22,801 nt of DNA from Actinomycetota bacterium (lineage in GTDB: Bacteria > Actinomycetota > Actinomycetes > Actinomycetales > Microbacteriaceae): contig VGAV01000002.1 of the NCBI GenBank assembly GCA_016870695.1, positions 1-22,801 on the forward strand. Direction: 5' to 3'. The notes below the pieces were generated by a model. It saw only the letters and a list, made by a program, of their open reading frames with translations, was not told where the DNA came from and did no database searches. A program made the position numbers and the translations under genes. Below are positions 1 through 7,740 of this stretch, piece after piece. Each line of letters starts with the position of its first letter. Position 1 is the first letter of the stretch.

Positions 1-724
1 CCCGCACCCGTGTGCCGCACCGCAGGCACGGCCGCCCCGCCCTGCCGGCGACCCAGTGCGAGGACCCCTTCCGGCGGTCCCCCGTCGTGACCTGGTACAT
101 CCCGGGCACCGTGGCCGAGAGGCGCAGGCACCGAGCGGCCAGGGCGACGAGGGCATCCAGGTCCGTCCACCCGATCGGGGCGAAGGGATGGATGCCGCGG
201 AGGAACGCGAGCTCGTTGACCCACAGGTTGCCGAGCCCGGCGATCCTCGTCTGGTCGAGCAGTGCCGCCACGAAGGGAAGGGCGGGGTCGCGACGGAGGC
301 GGCGCACGGCCTCGGCGGCATCCCAGTCGTCCCGCAGGGGATCCGGACCGAGCCGGCCCACGACGTCGTGCTCCCGCGCCGTGGGGACGAGCTCCACGAC
401 CGGCAGGTCCAGTCCCCAGACCTCCTGCCCGTCGTTCAGGCGCAGCCGCACGCGCGCCGTCTCGCGCGCCGACGCCGGCAGACGCCGTCCCGGACGGGTG
501 ACGGTCCAGCTGCCCTGCATGCGCAGGTGCGTGTGCAACGTGGATCCCCCCGAGAACCGGGTGAGCAGGTGCTTGCCGTGCGTGTCGAAGCCGACGATGC
601 GCTCCCCGGCGAGCGATCGGCCCGCCGCGTTGCCGGAGCGCAGCTCGCCGTCGACGACCATGCGGTCCCGCGTGGCGGCGTCGAGCAGCACCCGCAGGCG
701 GTAGACGCTGTCGCCCTCGGGCAC
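1..724 (-). CDS. Fpg/Nei family DNA glycosylase (Nei2/endonuclease VIII type), C-terminus cut by window edge
   Basis: Base-excision-repair bifunctional DNA glycosylase/AP lyase that removes oxidised bases. The GTG start at 724 gives the N-terminus MPEGDSVYRL, with the family's catalytic Pro2 and Glu3. Lys51 in THGKHLL matches the conserved beta-lyase-domain lysine. The H2TH region is seen in LLDQTRIAGLGNLWVNELAF, and the zinc finger begins with CLRC (residues 233-236). The second Cys pair and the stop codon lie beyond position 1. About 241 of an expected 260-280 residues are visible. The start lies 2 nt after the stop of the FAD oxidoreductase gene, so the two are probably co-transcribed and translationally coupled; I see no clear Shine-Dalgarno sequence. 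The MPEGD N-terminus favours the Nei branch over MutM (usually MPELP). The family call is secure; the exact substrate is not. Confidence 0.93.
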   Translation of the reverse strand, partial: MPEGDSVYRLRVLLDAATRDRMVVDGELRSGNAAGRSLAGERIVGFDTHGKHLLTRFSGGSTLHTHLRMQGSWTVTRPGRRLPASARETARVRLRLNDGQEVWGLDLPVVELVPTAREHDVVGRLGPDPLRDDWDAAEAVRRLRRDPALPFVAALLDQTRIAGLGNLWVNELAFLRGIHPFAPIGWTDLDALVALAARCLRLSATVPGMYQVTTGDRRKGSSHWVAGRAGRPCLRCGTRVR

Positions 725-726
725 GG

Positions 727-2238
727 CTAGGAAGTCGCGTCGCGCCGTGACGCCGCGTCGGGATCGATGTCGCGCAGCGACTCCTCGCGCGGGGCGAGGT
801 CCGGGCGCAGGCGTGTGCCGAACTCGTGGCGCAGTGCGCTCAGCGCCGCCTGCCACCCCGCGAGCCCGTGCACGCCAGGGCCGGGGCTGGTCGAGGACGA
901 GCAGAGGTAGACGCCGTCCATGGGCGTGCGCCAGGGGTCCGGGCTGTAGACGGGACGGCCGAGCAGCTGGGGAAGAGAGGGAGCGCCGGCGGAGATGTCG
1001 CCACCGGGAAAGTTCGGGTTCCAGGCGGCGATGTCCACGGCGGTGCGAGAGGTCGACGCGAAGATCGTGTCGCGGAAGCCGGGAGCGAAGCGCTCGACCT
1101 GACGGACGACGGCCTCCTCGCGATCCGCCGGGCTGCCGGGTGGGACGTGGGTGTACGCCCAGAGCACGTGCTTGCCCGCCGGGGCGCGGGTCGGGTCGAA
1201 CAGCGTCGGCTGGGCTGCGAGCACGTACGGCGCGTCGGGCAGTTCTCCCCGCGCGACGGCGTTCTCGGCCGCGGCCACCTCGGCCCGTGTCCCGCCGATG
1301 TGCACCGTCCCGGCGCGCGCGACGTCGGCGTTCGCCCACGGCACCGGCTCGGACAGGGCGAAGTCCACCTTCGCCACGCCCCCGCCGTAGCGGAAGCGCT
1401 CGAGCTTCCGGCGGTAGCCGGACGGCATCCGGGATCCCGCCAGCCGCACGAGAGCGCGGGGGGTGACGTCGAGCAGCACCGCGCGCGCGGGGGGCAGCTC
1501 GTCGAGGGAGGTCACCTCCGTGCCGGTGTGCAAGACACCCCCGTGTGCGCGGACATCGGAGATCATCGCGTCGGCGATGGCCTGGCTGCCGCCCACGGGA
1601 ATGGGCCAGCCGCGGCCGTGCCCGTACGTCGCCAGCACCAGGCCGGCGCCGCCGGCGGCGATGCTCGGCTGGTGCAGGATCGTGTGCGCCGAGACGCCGG
1701 TGATCAGCGCGGGCACCACCTCGTCGCGGAAGCGCTGATTCCACCACGGCCCGCCCTGCTCCAGGGAGCGGATGCCGAAGAAGAACGCGGCCAGCGGGTC
1801 GCCGGGGACCCGCAGCAGGGCGTTGCCGGTGAAGTCGGCGACGCCGCGCAGATGATCCACGAGGGGGCGCATGAGCCGCTCGTACGCGGGGCCGTCGACA
1901 CCGAGCCCCTCTGCGGCGCGCGCGAGGTCGCGGAAGGCGAGGCCGGCACGGCCGCCGTCCAGGGGATGCGCGTACGACACCTCGGGCCGGACGAACGGCA
2001 CCCGGCGCTCGAGCGCGAACTCGCGGAAGAACCAGGACTCGAACGCGAGCGGGTGCACCGCGGAGCCCACGTCGTGGCGGAAGCCGGGCAAGGTCAGCTC
2101 CGCCGTGGACGCCGCACCGCCCAACGTGTCGGCCCGTTCGTAGACGGCGACCGACAGACCCGACCGCGCCAGCGTGACCGCGGCGGCCAGGCCGTTCGGG
2201 CCCGACCCGACGATGATCGCGTCGTATCCCTCGCTCAT
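727..2238 (-). CDS. FAD-dependent oxidoreductase, phytoene desaturase/PYROXD2-like
   Basis: 503-residue flavin amine-oxidase/phytoene-desaturase-fold protein. Residues 8-20 (IIVGSGPNGLAAA) form the dinucleotide-binding GxGxxG loop, followed by an ERADTLGGAAST segment typical of this superfamily. The C-terminal GPGVHGLAGWQAAL (about residues 453-466) is the second conserved FAD-binding segment. No signal peptide is visible, so it is probably cytosolic. Its ATG overlaps the stop of the upstream SRPBCC gene (ATGA), and its stop lies 2 nt before the Nei start, so it is the middle gene of a three-gene unit. No crtB, crtE or other carotenoid gene is nearby, so a role in carotenoid synthesis is not supported. 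The substrate is unknown. It could be called an NAD(P)/FAD-dependent oxidoreductase. Confidence 0.88.
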   Translation of the reverse strand: MSEGYDAIIVGSGPNGLAAAVTLARSGLSVAVYERADTLGGAASTAELTLPGFRHDVGSAVHPLAFESWFFREFALERRVPFVRPEVSYAHPLDGGRAGLAFRDLARAAEGLGVDGPAYERLMRPLVDHLRGVADFTGNALLRVPGDPLAAFFFGIRSLEQGGPWWNQRFRDEVVPALITGVSAHTILHQPSIAAGGAGLVLATYGHGRGWPIPVGGSQAIADAMISDVRAHGGVLHTGTEVTSLDELPPARAVLLDVTPRALVRLAGSRMPSGYRRKLERFRYGGGVAKVDFALSEPVPWANADVARAGTVHIGGTRAEVAAAENAVARGELPDAPYVLAAQPTLFDPTRAPAGKHVLWAYTHVPPGSPADREEAVVRQVERFAPGFRDTIFASTSRTAVDIAAWNPNFPGGDISAGAPSLPQLLGRPVYSPDPWRTPMDGVYLCSSSTSPGPGVHGLAGWQAALSALRHEFGTRLRPDLAPREESLRDIDPDAASRRDATS

Positions 2239-2738
2239 CGGTCGACCGGCTCTTCCTCGGCGGTGGAGACGTGACCGAGCGCCGACGCCCCGCCGGACGT
2301 GCCGGGGGCACCGCCCTCAGCGAGGTACGCCAGTCGGTGGAGCGTCTCGGCGTTCCGCCAGCGGGTGACGGCGTCGAAGACGACGTCGGGCAGCAGTCTC
2401 GTCGGTCCGGTCACCGGCTCCTCCTGGATCCGCACGACGCACGTGTCGCCGCGCGGCTTGACGTCGATCGCGACGCGCGCGACGCCGATCGGTCCGCCGT
2501 GGGGCTCGAGCACCACGCGGCGCGGCGGATCCCACACGCGCACCACGGTCCGGTCGTTGGTGACGATCGGCCAGGAGCCGAACGAGTGGTGCAGAGTCGC
2601 GCCCTCGGCGGGCCAGTCCTCCGACACATCGCGCATGCGGGAGGTGCCGACGACCCACAGCGGATAGAGCCAGCCGTTCTCGAGCACGCGGAAGACGTCC
2701 TCGGGGGTGCAGCGCATCACCCGGACATTGCGTGCCAT
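2235..2738 (-). CDS. SRPBCC (START/polyketide cyclase-like) family protein
   Basis: 167-residue small cytosolic protein of the SRPBCC hydrophobic-ligand-binding fold. The N-terminus MARNVRVMRCTPEDVFRVLE followed by NGWLYPLWVVGTSRMRDVS has the usual pattern of these proteins: a beta strand, a helix 'xxxVFxVL', then 'W..Y..WVVG'. A later strand, TVVRVWDPPRRVVLEP, also fits. I chose the ATG at 2738 because the protein aligns with the fold from there; an AGGA lies about 10 nt upstream. An in-frame extension to 2810 is possible but adds a low-complexity basic and acidic stretch. The stop overlaps the ATG of the FAD oxidoreductase, so the pair is translationally coupled. I infer that it delivers or binds a lipophilic substrate for that enzyme; nothing in the sequence identifies the ligand. 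Confidence 0.8.
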   Translation of the reverse strand: MARNVRVMRCTPEDVFRVLENGWLYPLWVVGTSRMRDVSEDWPAEGATLHHSFGSWPIVTNDRTVVRVWDPPRRVVLEPHGGPIGVARVAIDVKPRGDTCVVRIQEEPVTGPTRLLPDVVFDAVTRWRNAETLHRLAYLAEGGAPGTSGGASALGHVSTAEEEPVDR

Positions 2739-2910
2739 GGGACGATCCTGCCCTTCGTCGTCGTCGTCACGGCGGTGGACCCGCCGCGCGGGCGTCGGAC
2801 CGGCGGACAACGTCGGTCGGGGCGCCTGGATGCCACGCTACGCACGGCACCGCCGACCGCCTCGACCGTTGCGCCCCACCCGCCGCAGCGGGTAACGCGA
2901 CCTCCGAGGC

Positions 2911-4095
2911 TCAGCGCTCCCGCGGCGAGCGCGGCAGCACGACCCACACGCGCGTGCCGCCGGTCGGAGCCTCGTCCAGGCCGATGTGCCCGCCATGCGC
3001 CTCGACGATGCGCCGGCACGTGGCCAGGCCGATGCCGATGCCCGCCACGTCCGCGTCGTGGCCGCGCTGCATCGGCTCGAACATGCGCTCGCGCAGCTCC
3101 GGCTCGACGGCGTCGCCGTTGTCGTCCACGGTGAGCCGCCAGCCGTCCGGCAGCGCCTCGAGGCGCACCTGGACCCGCGGGACCCGCTCCGCCGCCACAG
3201 TGAACTTCACGGCGTTCGCGATGAGGTTCTGCAGCAGCACGCGGAGCAGCGTCGGATCCGCGCGCACGAACTCGGAGGCATCCACGCTCACCTGCGCGCC
3301 CGTCTCGACCAGGGCGCCGTCCAGGTCCTCGAGCACCGCGTCGACCGTCTCGGCGACGTCGACGTCGCTGAAGTGCGGGCGCGCGCCGCCCATGCGGGCG
3401 AAATCGAGGAGGTCGGTGACCATGGCGGTCATGCGTCCGGCGGCGGCCTCGGCGCGGGCGAGGGACTGCGCCGCGCGGGGGGCCTCCGCCATCTCGGGGC
3501 TGTCGGCGGCCAGCTCCAAGAAGCCGGAGAGCGCGGTGAGCGGGTTGCGCAGGTCGTGGCTGACTTGCGCGGCGAACTGCTCGAGCTGGGCGTTGGACTC
3601 CGCGAGGTCGCGCGTGATGCGGCGAAGCTCGAGCACGTCGATGACCTGGTGCGCAAGGAGGTCGAGGGCATGGCTGTCGGCGGCCGACAGCTCCCCCACC
3701 TCGTCGTCGAAGACGCACAGCGTGCCGATAGCGACACCGGATGGCGTGACCAGGGGGCTCGAGGCGTAGAAGCGGACGTTCGCGATGACGCCGGTCACGA
3801 AGGGATTGTCGGCGAAGCGCTCGTCGAGGCGCGCATCGGAGACGACGACGCGACCCGGGCGGGAGATGACCGCGGCGCACATCGAGTCCTCGCGGGAGCA
3901 GCTCGCCGCTTGGATGCCGACGGCGGCGACCTGATGCTGCATCCGGTCGTCGATGATGTTGATGACGGCCGTTGTGACGCCGCAGATCGTCGCGGCGAGC
4001 TCCACGAGACCCTGCAGGTCCGGCTCGGGCGCCTCCCCGACCAGTCGGTACTGCGCGATCGCCTCGCGTCGCGTCACATCGTGCGCTGTGGACAC
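2911..4095 (-). CDS. GAF-domain sensor histidine kinase (orphan)
   Basis: 394-residue soluble sensor kinase with no transmembrane segment. A GAF domain spans about residues 25-155 (VTTAVINIIDDRMQHQ ... FYASSPLVTPSGVAIGTLCVFD, typical of cytosolic GAF sensors). A HisKA dimerisation domain follows, with the phospho-acceptor His180 in QVSHDLRNPL. The HATPase_c domain has N-box N290-N294 (NLIANAVKF), an altered G1 box (DDNGDAVEPE at about 324-333), F-box ERMFEP and G2 box GIGIGLA (352-358). The GTG start at 4095 has a GAGGGG Shine-Dalgarno about 8 nt upstream. No response regulator is adjacent, so it is an orphan kinase. The signal is unknown; GAF domains bind small ligands, haem or flavin, and no diagnostic ligand residue can be asserted. 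Confidence 0.92.
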   Translation of the reverse strand: MSTAHDVTRREAIAQYRLVGEAPEPDLQGLVELAATICGVTTAVINIIDDRMQHQVAAVGIQAASCSREDSMCAAVISRPGRVVVSDARLDERFADNPFVTGVIANVRFYASSPLVTPSGVAIGTLCVFDDEVGELSAADSHALDLLAHQVIDVLELRRITRDLAESNAQLEQFAAQVSHDLRNPLTALSGFLELAADSPEMAEAPRAAQSLARAEAAAGRMTAMVTDLLDFARMGGARPHFSDVDVAETVDAVLEDLDGALVETGAQVSVDASEFVRADPTLLRVLLQNLIANAVKFTVAAERVPRVQVRLEALPDGWRLTVDDNGDAVEPELRERMFEPMQRGHDADVAGIGIGLATCRRIVEAHGGHIGLDEAPTGGTRVWVVLPRSPRER

Positions 4096-4126
4096 AGCCG
4101 TTCCCCTCGAGCTCCCCAGTGAGGTC

Positions 4127-4132
4127 AGCCTA
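4127..4132 (-). promoter_or_regulatory. Candidate -10 element TAGGCT for the GAF histidine kinase
   Basis: TAGGCT on the minus strand fits the actinobacterial TANNNT -10 pattern. It lies 31 nt before the kinase GTG, leaving a leader of about 25 nt that contains the GAGGGG Shine-Dalgarno. There is no convincing -35 hexamer. The same hexamer lies upstream of three other genes in the window. Confidence 0.4.
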
Positions 4133-4203
4133 GGGGACTACACCCTTCCCTTCGTAAGTCCAAGACCCTCGCGCGCGGACGCCCGGGCGACGAAGGTGTG
4201 AGG

Positions 4204-4473
4204 ATGAGCGATTCCACCCCCGTTCCCACCGACCCGACCGCGCCCGGCGTCCCCGGAGCCCCGGCGGAGCCCGTCGCCCCGAACCCGGTCGAGCCGACGG
4301 CACCGAACCCCGTCGAGCCGACCGTTCCCCTGCCGCCCGAGCCCTCCCCCGAGCCCGTCGGCGCCTTCGCCGACGGCGACGGGGATGCCGTCTCGTCCGA
4401 CGAGCTACAGGCGGACAACGCCGTCGAGGAGGACATGATCGACGCCGTCGACCCGGGCGGACGTCCCGACTGA
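4204..4473 (+). CDS. Small Pro/Glu-rich, probably disordered hypothetical protein
   Basis: 89-residue acidic protein with no recognised domain. Residues 1-52 are almost entirely Pro, Ala, Val, Glu and Thr, including two tandem copies of APNPVEPT. Residues 53-89 are acidic (ADGDGDAVSSDELQADNAVEEDM). No signal peptide, transmembrane segment or cysteine is present, so it is predicted to be cytosolic and disordered. The evidence that it is a real gene is a GAAGG Shine-Dalgarno (4192-4196) 7 nt before the ATG and a strong hairpin 29 nt after the stop. The GTG at 4198 is in frame but has no suitable ribosome-binding site. It is a single-gene unit, divergent from the kinase. Function unknown. Confidence 0.65.
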   Translation: MSDSTPVPTDPTAPGVPGAPAEPVAPNPVEPTAPNPVEPTVPLPPEPSPEPVGAFADGDGDAVSSDELQADNAVEEDMIDAVDPGGRPD

Positions 4474-4502
4474 TCCGTCGGGCCCGCCCCGCGGGACCGG
4501 AG

Positions 4503-4542
4503 ACGACGATGCCGCCGCGGTCTTCCGCGGCGGCATCGTCGT
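4503..4542. terminator. Perfect 18-bp-stem hairpin between convergent genes
   Basis: The arms 4503-4520 and 4525-4542 are perfect reverse complements around a TCTT loop. The hairpin lies between the stop of the small Pro-rich gene (4473) and the stop of the convergent membrane glycosyltransferase (4556), so it can serve both strands. There is no U tract, as is common for intrinsic terminators in very GC-rich actinobacteria. Confidence 0.8.
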
Positions 4543-4555
4543 GTGGGCGTACGGG

Positions 4556-5860
4556 TCAGGGATTTCCCCGCGTCCAGAGCAGGAGGATGGCGACCACCTG
4601 GAGCACGAGGCATCCCGCGAGGATCGCCGTCCGGCGGCGGGGCGTCGAGGACCATCGCTCGTCGCCGAAGAGCGGCGCCATCGGCATGATGAGGCGGAAC
4701 GTGCTCTGCTGCGGCAGGAACACGGCGAACAGGTAGAGGCCGTAGCTGAAGCTGTACGCGACCACCATCAGGCCGAGTCGGCGGACCGGGCGCGACCAGA
4801 TGAGCATGGCGAAGCCGACGACCATCGCGACGACGATCAGGATGCCGACGGGGCCGAGCCACGTCCCCGCCTGACGGAACCACGGGGTGAAGGGCATGAA
4901 CTCGTCGTTGCCGACGAAGTCGATCCACCACCCGATCTCGGTCCGGATGTAGGCGTTGTGGGTGCCGGTGGCCGCCTGAGCGATGTGGTTCCACGACAGA
5001 CCGGCCGCGGCGAGACCCATGCCGGTGACGAACAACCCGGCCCACTCGCGGAACGGGAACGGGTCGACGCGGCGGCGGAAGAACCGGACGGCGAAGACGA
5101 TGCCGAGGCCCAGTGCGAGGGCCAGCACCCCGGGGCGCGTGTACGCGGCGATGAGCCCGATGGGCAGGATCCAGATGTACTGCCGTTTGATCGCGAGCAG
5201 CATGGACGCGAACATCAGCATCATGAACAGGCCCTCGCTGTAGCCGAGGACCATGATGAACGACAGGGGCGCGAACGAGAAGATGACCGTGCCCCACCAG
5301 GCCGAGCGGGGCGTGGTGACGGTGCGCAGCAGCACGAACAGCAGCCAGGTGGCGCCGAGGCCCGCCGCGACGCTCAGCAGCACGGCGACGACCTGCCACC
5401 CCAGCCCCGTGGCGCCCGACAGGGTGCGGATGAGGAACGGGAACACGGGCAGGAACGCCCAGTTGTTCGGCAGGATGTCGCCGGAGACGTTCATCGGCAG
5501 CGAGGTCGGGTAGCCCTGCGCGGCGATCTGCCCGTAGCGGTCGGCGTCCCAGCCGGTGAGGTAGTCGAAGAAGGTCCCCAGGCGCTCGTCGTCCGGGCCG
5601 AAGCCCCACCGCGCCGCCTTCGCGATGGAGTAGAAGCCCCACAGCATCCCGACGTTCACGAGGCGGGCGACGGCCCACAGCAGCAGGACCTTGGTGAAGG
5701 CGCCGCGCTCGAGGGGCACAACCCCCTGCGGCTTCCGCAGGACGTCCGCGGCGTACTCGCGCAGAGCACGGCCGGCGCGGGAATCGAGGAGGCGGCGTCC
5801 GCGGTCCCCGAGGCGCGTCGGGACCGTCCGCGGGGACAGCTGGCTCGGCGGTGCGCTCAC
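4556..5860 (-). CDS. GT-C type membrane glycosyltransferase, PIG-V/mannosyltransferase-like
   Basis: 434-residue polytopic membrane protein with roughly 8-10 hydrophobic segments. After a basic, Pro-rich cytoplasmic N-terminus (residues 1-50) comes the first membrane span (about 56-80). A loop with LTGWDADRYGQIAAQGYP (about 101-118) follows. The WDxxxY..IA..GYP pattern is characteristic of PIG-V-like and related GT-C mannosyltransferases, where the Asp lies near the catalytic site and the donor is a polyprenyl-phosphate sugar. I chose GTG 5860 because GAAAGG lies 7 nt upstream; an in-frame ATG at 5950 would add 30 residues with poor family fit. It is a single gene, separated by 183 bp from the CPBP gene upstream. 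I infer a role in mannosylation of an envelope glycolipid, polymer or protein. The acceptor is unknown. Confidence 0.75.
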   Translation of the reverse strand: MSAPPSQLSPRTVPTRLGDRGRRLLDSRAGRALREYAADVLRKPQGVVPLERGAFTKVLLLWAVARLVNVGMLWGFYSIAKAARWGFGPDDERLGTFFDYLTGWDADRYGQIAAQGYPTSLPMNVSGDILPNNWAFLPVFPFLIRTLSGATGLGWQVVAVLLSVAAGLGATWLLFVLLRTVTTPRSAWWGTVIFSFAPLSFIMVLGYSEGLFMMLMFASMLLAIKRQYIWILPIGLIAAYTRPGVLALALGLGIVFAVRFFRRRVDPFPFREWAGLFVTGMGLAAAGLSWNHIAQAATGTHNAYIRTEIGWWIDFVGNDEFMPFTPWFRQAGTWLGPVGILIVVAMVVGFAMLIWSRPVRRLGLMVVAYSFSYGLYLFAVFLPQQSTFRLIMPMAPLFGDERWSSTPRRRTAILAGCLVLQVVAILLLWTRGNP

Positions 5861-6010
5861 TCGGAACCTTTCAAGAGGAGGGCGAGGTGACGACGTTGTC
5901 GGGCCCGGGAAGTGCATCTGCGCCAGATGGTAGCGGATGCACCCGGACATTCCCCCTGCTTGACTTTCCGGAAGCGGGCCCGGTCAGGCGTTTTCACCCC
6001 CGGAGTCACC

Positions 6011-6030
6011 CTCTCCCGGAGGCGGGAGGG
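6011..6030 (-). terminator. Candidate terminator after the DUF3097-trmB-CPBP operon
   Basis: An 8-bp stem (6011-6018 with 6023-6030, one G-T wobble) has a GAGG loop and lies 14 nt past the CPBP stop codon. There is no U tract. It is plausible from position but short. Confidence 0.4.
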
Positions 6031-6043
6031 ATGGCGTCCGGGA

Positions 6044-6925
6044 TCAGATCAGGAAGATGCTCGCCGCGCCGGGATTGTGCGCGTGCACGAGGACGCCGAA
6101 GACGACCGCGTCGAACAGGAGATGGACCGTCACCACGTACCAGAGCGAGCGCGTCTTCAGGAAGAGGAAGCCCTGCACGATCGCGAACGGGATCGTCAGC
6201 AACGGCCCCCACGCCTGGTAGCCGAGTTCCCACAGGAACGACACGAAGACGATGGCCTGCAGCAGGTTGGCCGTGAGGTCGGGGAAGTGCCGGCGCAGCA
6301 GCACGAACACCGTGCAGATGAAGAACAGCTCGTCCCAGATGCCGACGGCGCCGACCCCGACGAACAGGCGCGCGATGAGCTCCGGGGTGTCCACCACCGG
6401 CCAGTTCGTGTAGACGCCCGAGGTGATGAAGTAGAACGGCAGGATCAGGTAGCCGAGCACGATCACGCCGGCGAGCCATGCCCACTGCCACCAGGTCCAG
6501 CGCCCGCCACCGCGCCACGGGAAGGCGATCGCGCGATCGCGGTACACGAAGCGCGACACGACGTAGGGAACGACGACGGCCCCGCCGAGCGCGAGCGTGA
6601 AGCGGACGAACGCCGCGTCGTCGAGCTCGGCGTGCAGCGGGATGAGGCTGACGATGAACTGACCGACCGCGACCAGCGACACGTCACGGGCGATGCTCGG
6701 CTCGGCGGTCCCCCGGCGCGCCCCGGCGGGCGGCAGGACCGGCACGCCCCGCAGGCGGTCGACGAGGACCCCGGATGCCACGGCCAGCACGAGCAGCACC
6801 CACCCAAGCCACACGACCTGGACGACGAAGAGCGCGGGGGCGGCGAAGCACACCAGCAGCGCAGGGACGAGCTTGGGCGTCCACGTGGAACGCTCGTGCA
6901 CAGGCACCGCGGTGTGCGCGGTCAC
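6044..6925 (-). CDS. CPBP-like (CAAX protease/Rce1-related) intramembrane protein with altered catalytic motifs
   Basis: 293-residue polytopic membrane protein with about eight hydrophobic segments. Its C-terminal half resembles the CPBP/Abi (Rce1-like glutamic intramembrane protease) domain: GAVGIWDELFFICTVFVLLRR (about 192-212), IVFVSFLWELGYQAWG (about 225-240) and VVTVHLLFDAVVF (264-276). The usual motifs are EExxxR, FxxxH and HxxxN/D. Here the first Glu is Asp198, Glu199 is kept, and the Arg four positions on is absent. The FxxxH His is missing, but H268xxxD272 is intact. Catalysis is therefore uncertain. The GTG start at 6925 overlaps the trmB stop (GTGA), making it the last gene of a three-gene operon. 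The fold assignment is fairly sure; activity and substrate are unknown. Confidence 0.78.
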   Translation of the reverse strand: MTAHTAVPVHERSTWTPKLVPALLVCFAAPALFVVQVVWLGWVLLVLAVASGVLVDRLRGVPVLPPAGARRGTAEPSIARDVSLVAVGQFIVSLIPLHAELDDAAFVRFTLALGGAVVVPYVVSRFVYRDRAIAFPWRGGGRWTWWQWAWLAGVIVLGYLILPFYFITSGVYTNWPVVDTPELIARLFVGVGAVGIWDELFFICTVFVLLRRHFPDLTANLLQAIVFVSFLWELGYQAWGPLLTIPFAIVQGFLFLKTRSLWYVVTVHLLFDAVVFGVLVHAHNPGAASIFLI

Positions 6926-7740
6926 GGGGAGACCCGGGTGTAGGTCAGGTCGCGGATGTCGCGTCCGACGCGCAGGCCCTTGCGCTCGAACGCGGTCAGC
7001 ACGCGCCCGTCGTAGCGCTCGGCCCACTCCCCCGCGAAGGCACGGTCGAAGTCGGGGGCCTCGTCGAGCACCTCGCGCATCTGGTCGGCGTAGTCCTGCC
7101 AGTCCGTCGCCAGGCGCAGGACGCCGCCCGGGCGCAGCGCTCGCGCGGCGACGCGGGTGAAGTCGGGTGCGATGAGCCGTCGCTTGGTGTGCTTGTTCTT
7201 GTGCCAGGGGTCCGGGAAGAACACCCACAGCTCGTCGACCGAGCCCTCCGGGAGCAGGTGCTCGAGCACCTCCGGTGCGTTGGCCTCCGCGAGGCGCAGA
7301 TTGCGCACCCCCTCCCGGTCGGCGTCGAGCATCGTGCGGGCGAGCCCGGCGCGGAAGACCTCGACGGCGAGGAAGTCGCGGTCGGGATGGGCGGCGGCGG
7401 CCGCGACGATCTGGTGCCCCTGGCCCGACCCGATCTCGACCGTCAGCGGCGCGCGGCGGCCCCACACCTCCGCGGGGTCGACGGCGGTGCCCGCGCGGAC
7501 GCTGGTCGCGGCGGTGCCGCGCTCCACCGGCAGCAGGTAGAAGGGCGAGTGGTCGGCCCAGGCGCGGTCCTGCGCCTCGGACATGCGCCCGCTGCGGCGC
7601 ACGAACGACACCGGCTTGTCGCGGAAGACGGGGGTGTCCATGGCATCCAGGGTAGGCGTCCCCTCCGGCGCGGACGGCGCGAGAGGGGCCCCGGATGCCG
7701 CGGAGGCGTCCGACGCGACGGCGCGCTTGCGGCCGCTCAC
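6922..7740 (-). CDS. trmB: tRNA (guanine-N7-)-methyltransferase TrmB
   Basis: SAM-dependent enzyme that methylates G46 in the tRNA variable loop. The SAM-binding motif is EIGSGQGH (about 102-109). The family signature FFPDPWHKNKHTKRR (174-188) and the downstream LRPGGVLRLATDW and AFERKG segments are all clear. The GTG at 7740 overlaps the DUF3097 stop (GTGA) and gives 272 residues. Its first 33 residues are Ala/Ser/Pro-rich and not part of the enzyme core. An in-frame ATG at 7641 gives a 239-residue protein; a GGAGGGG lies about 20 nt upstream of it, which is too far. I prefer 7740 on coupling grounds. The stop overlaps the CPBP start. The function call is secure; the start is uncertain. Confidence 0.95.
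   Translation of the reverse strand: MSGRKRAVASDASAASGAPLAPSAPEGTPTLDAMDTPVFRDKPVSFVRRSGRMSEAQDRAWADHSPFYLLPVERGTAATSVRAGTAVDPAEVWGRRAPLTVEIGSGQGHQIVAAAAAHPDRDFLAVEVFRAGLARTMLDADREGVRNLRLAEANAPEVLEHLLPEGSVDELWVFFPDPWHKNKHTKRRLIAPDFTRVAARALRPGGVLRLATDWQDYADQMREVLDEAPDFDRAFAGEWAERYDGRVLTAFERKGLRVGRDIRDLTYTRVSP

Noticed and set aside
727..2238. crtI phytoene desaturase of a carotenoid cluster
   Set aside because: The fold matches, but no crtE, crtB or crtY gene is nearby, and the neighbours are an SRPBCC protein and a DNA glycosylase.
2878..2893. 6-bp stem (ACCCGC/GCGGGT) 18 nt after the histidine kinase stop, as a terminator
   Set aside because: Such short GC stems are frequent by chance here, and there is no U tract. 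The 172-bp gap 2739-2910 shows nothing stronger.
4125..5678. Long minus-strand frame giving a 517-residue Gly/Arg/His-rich product
   Set aside because: It is an out-of-frame shadow of the GT-C glycosyltransferase and the antisense of the small Pro-rich gene, with no domain and Arg/Pro-rich composition typical of shadows.
5960..5965. Plus-strand TTGACT as a -35 box
   Set aside because: It has no TANNNT at the right distance and no plus-strand gene downstream.
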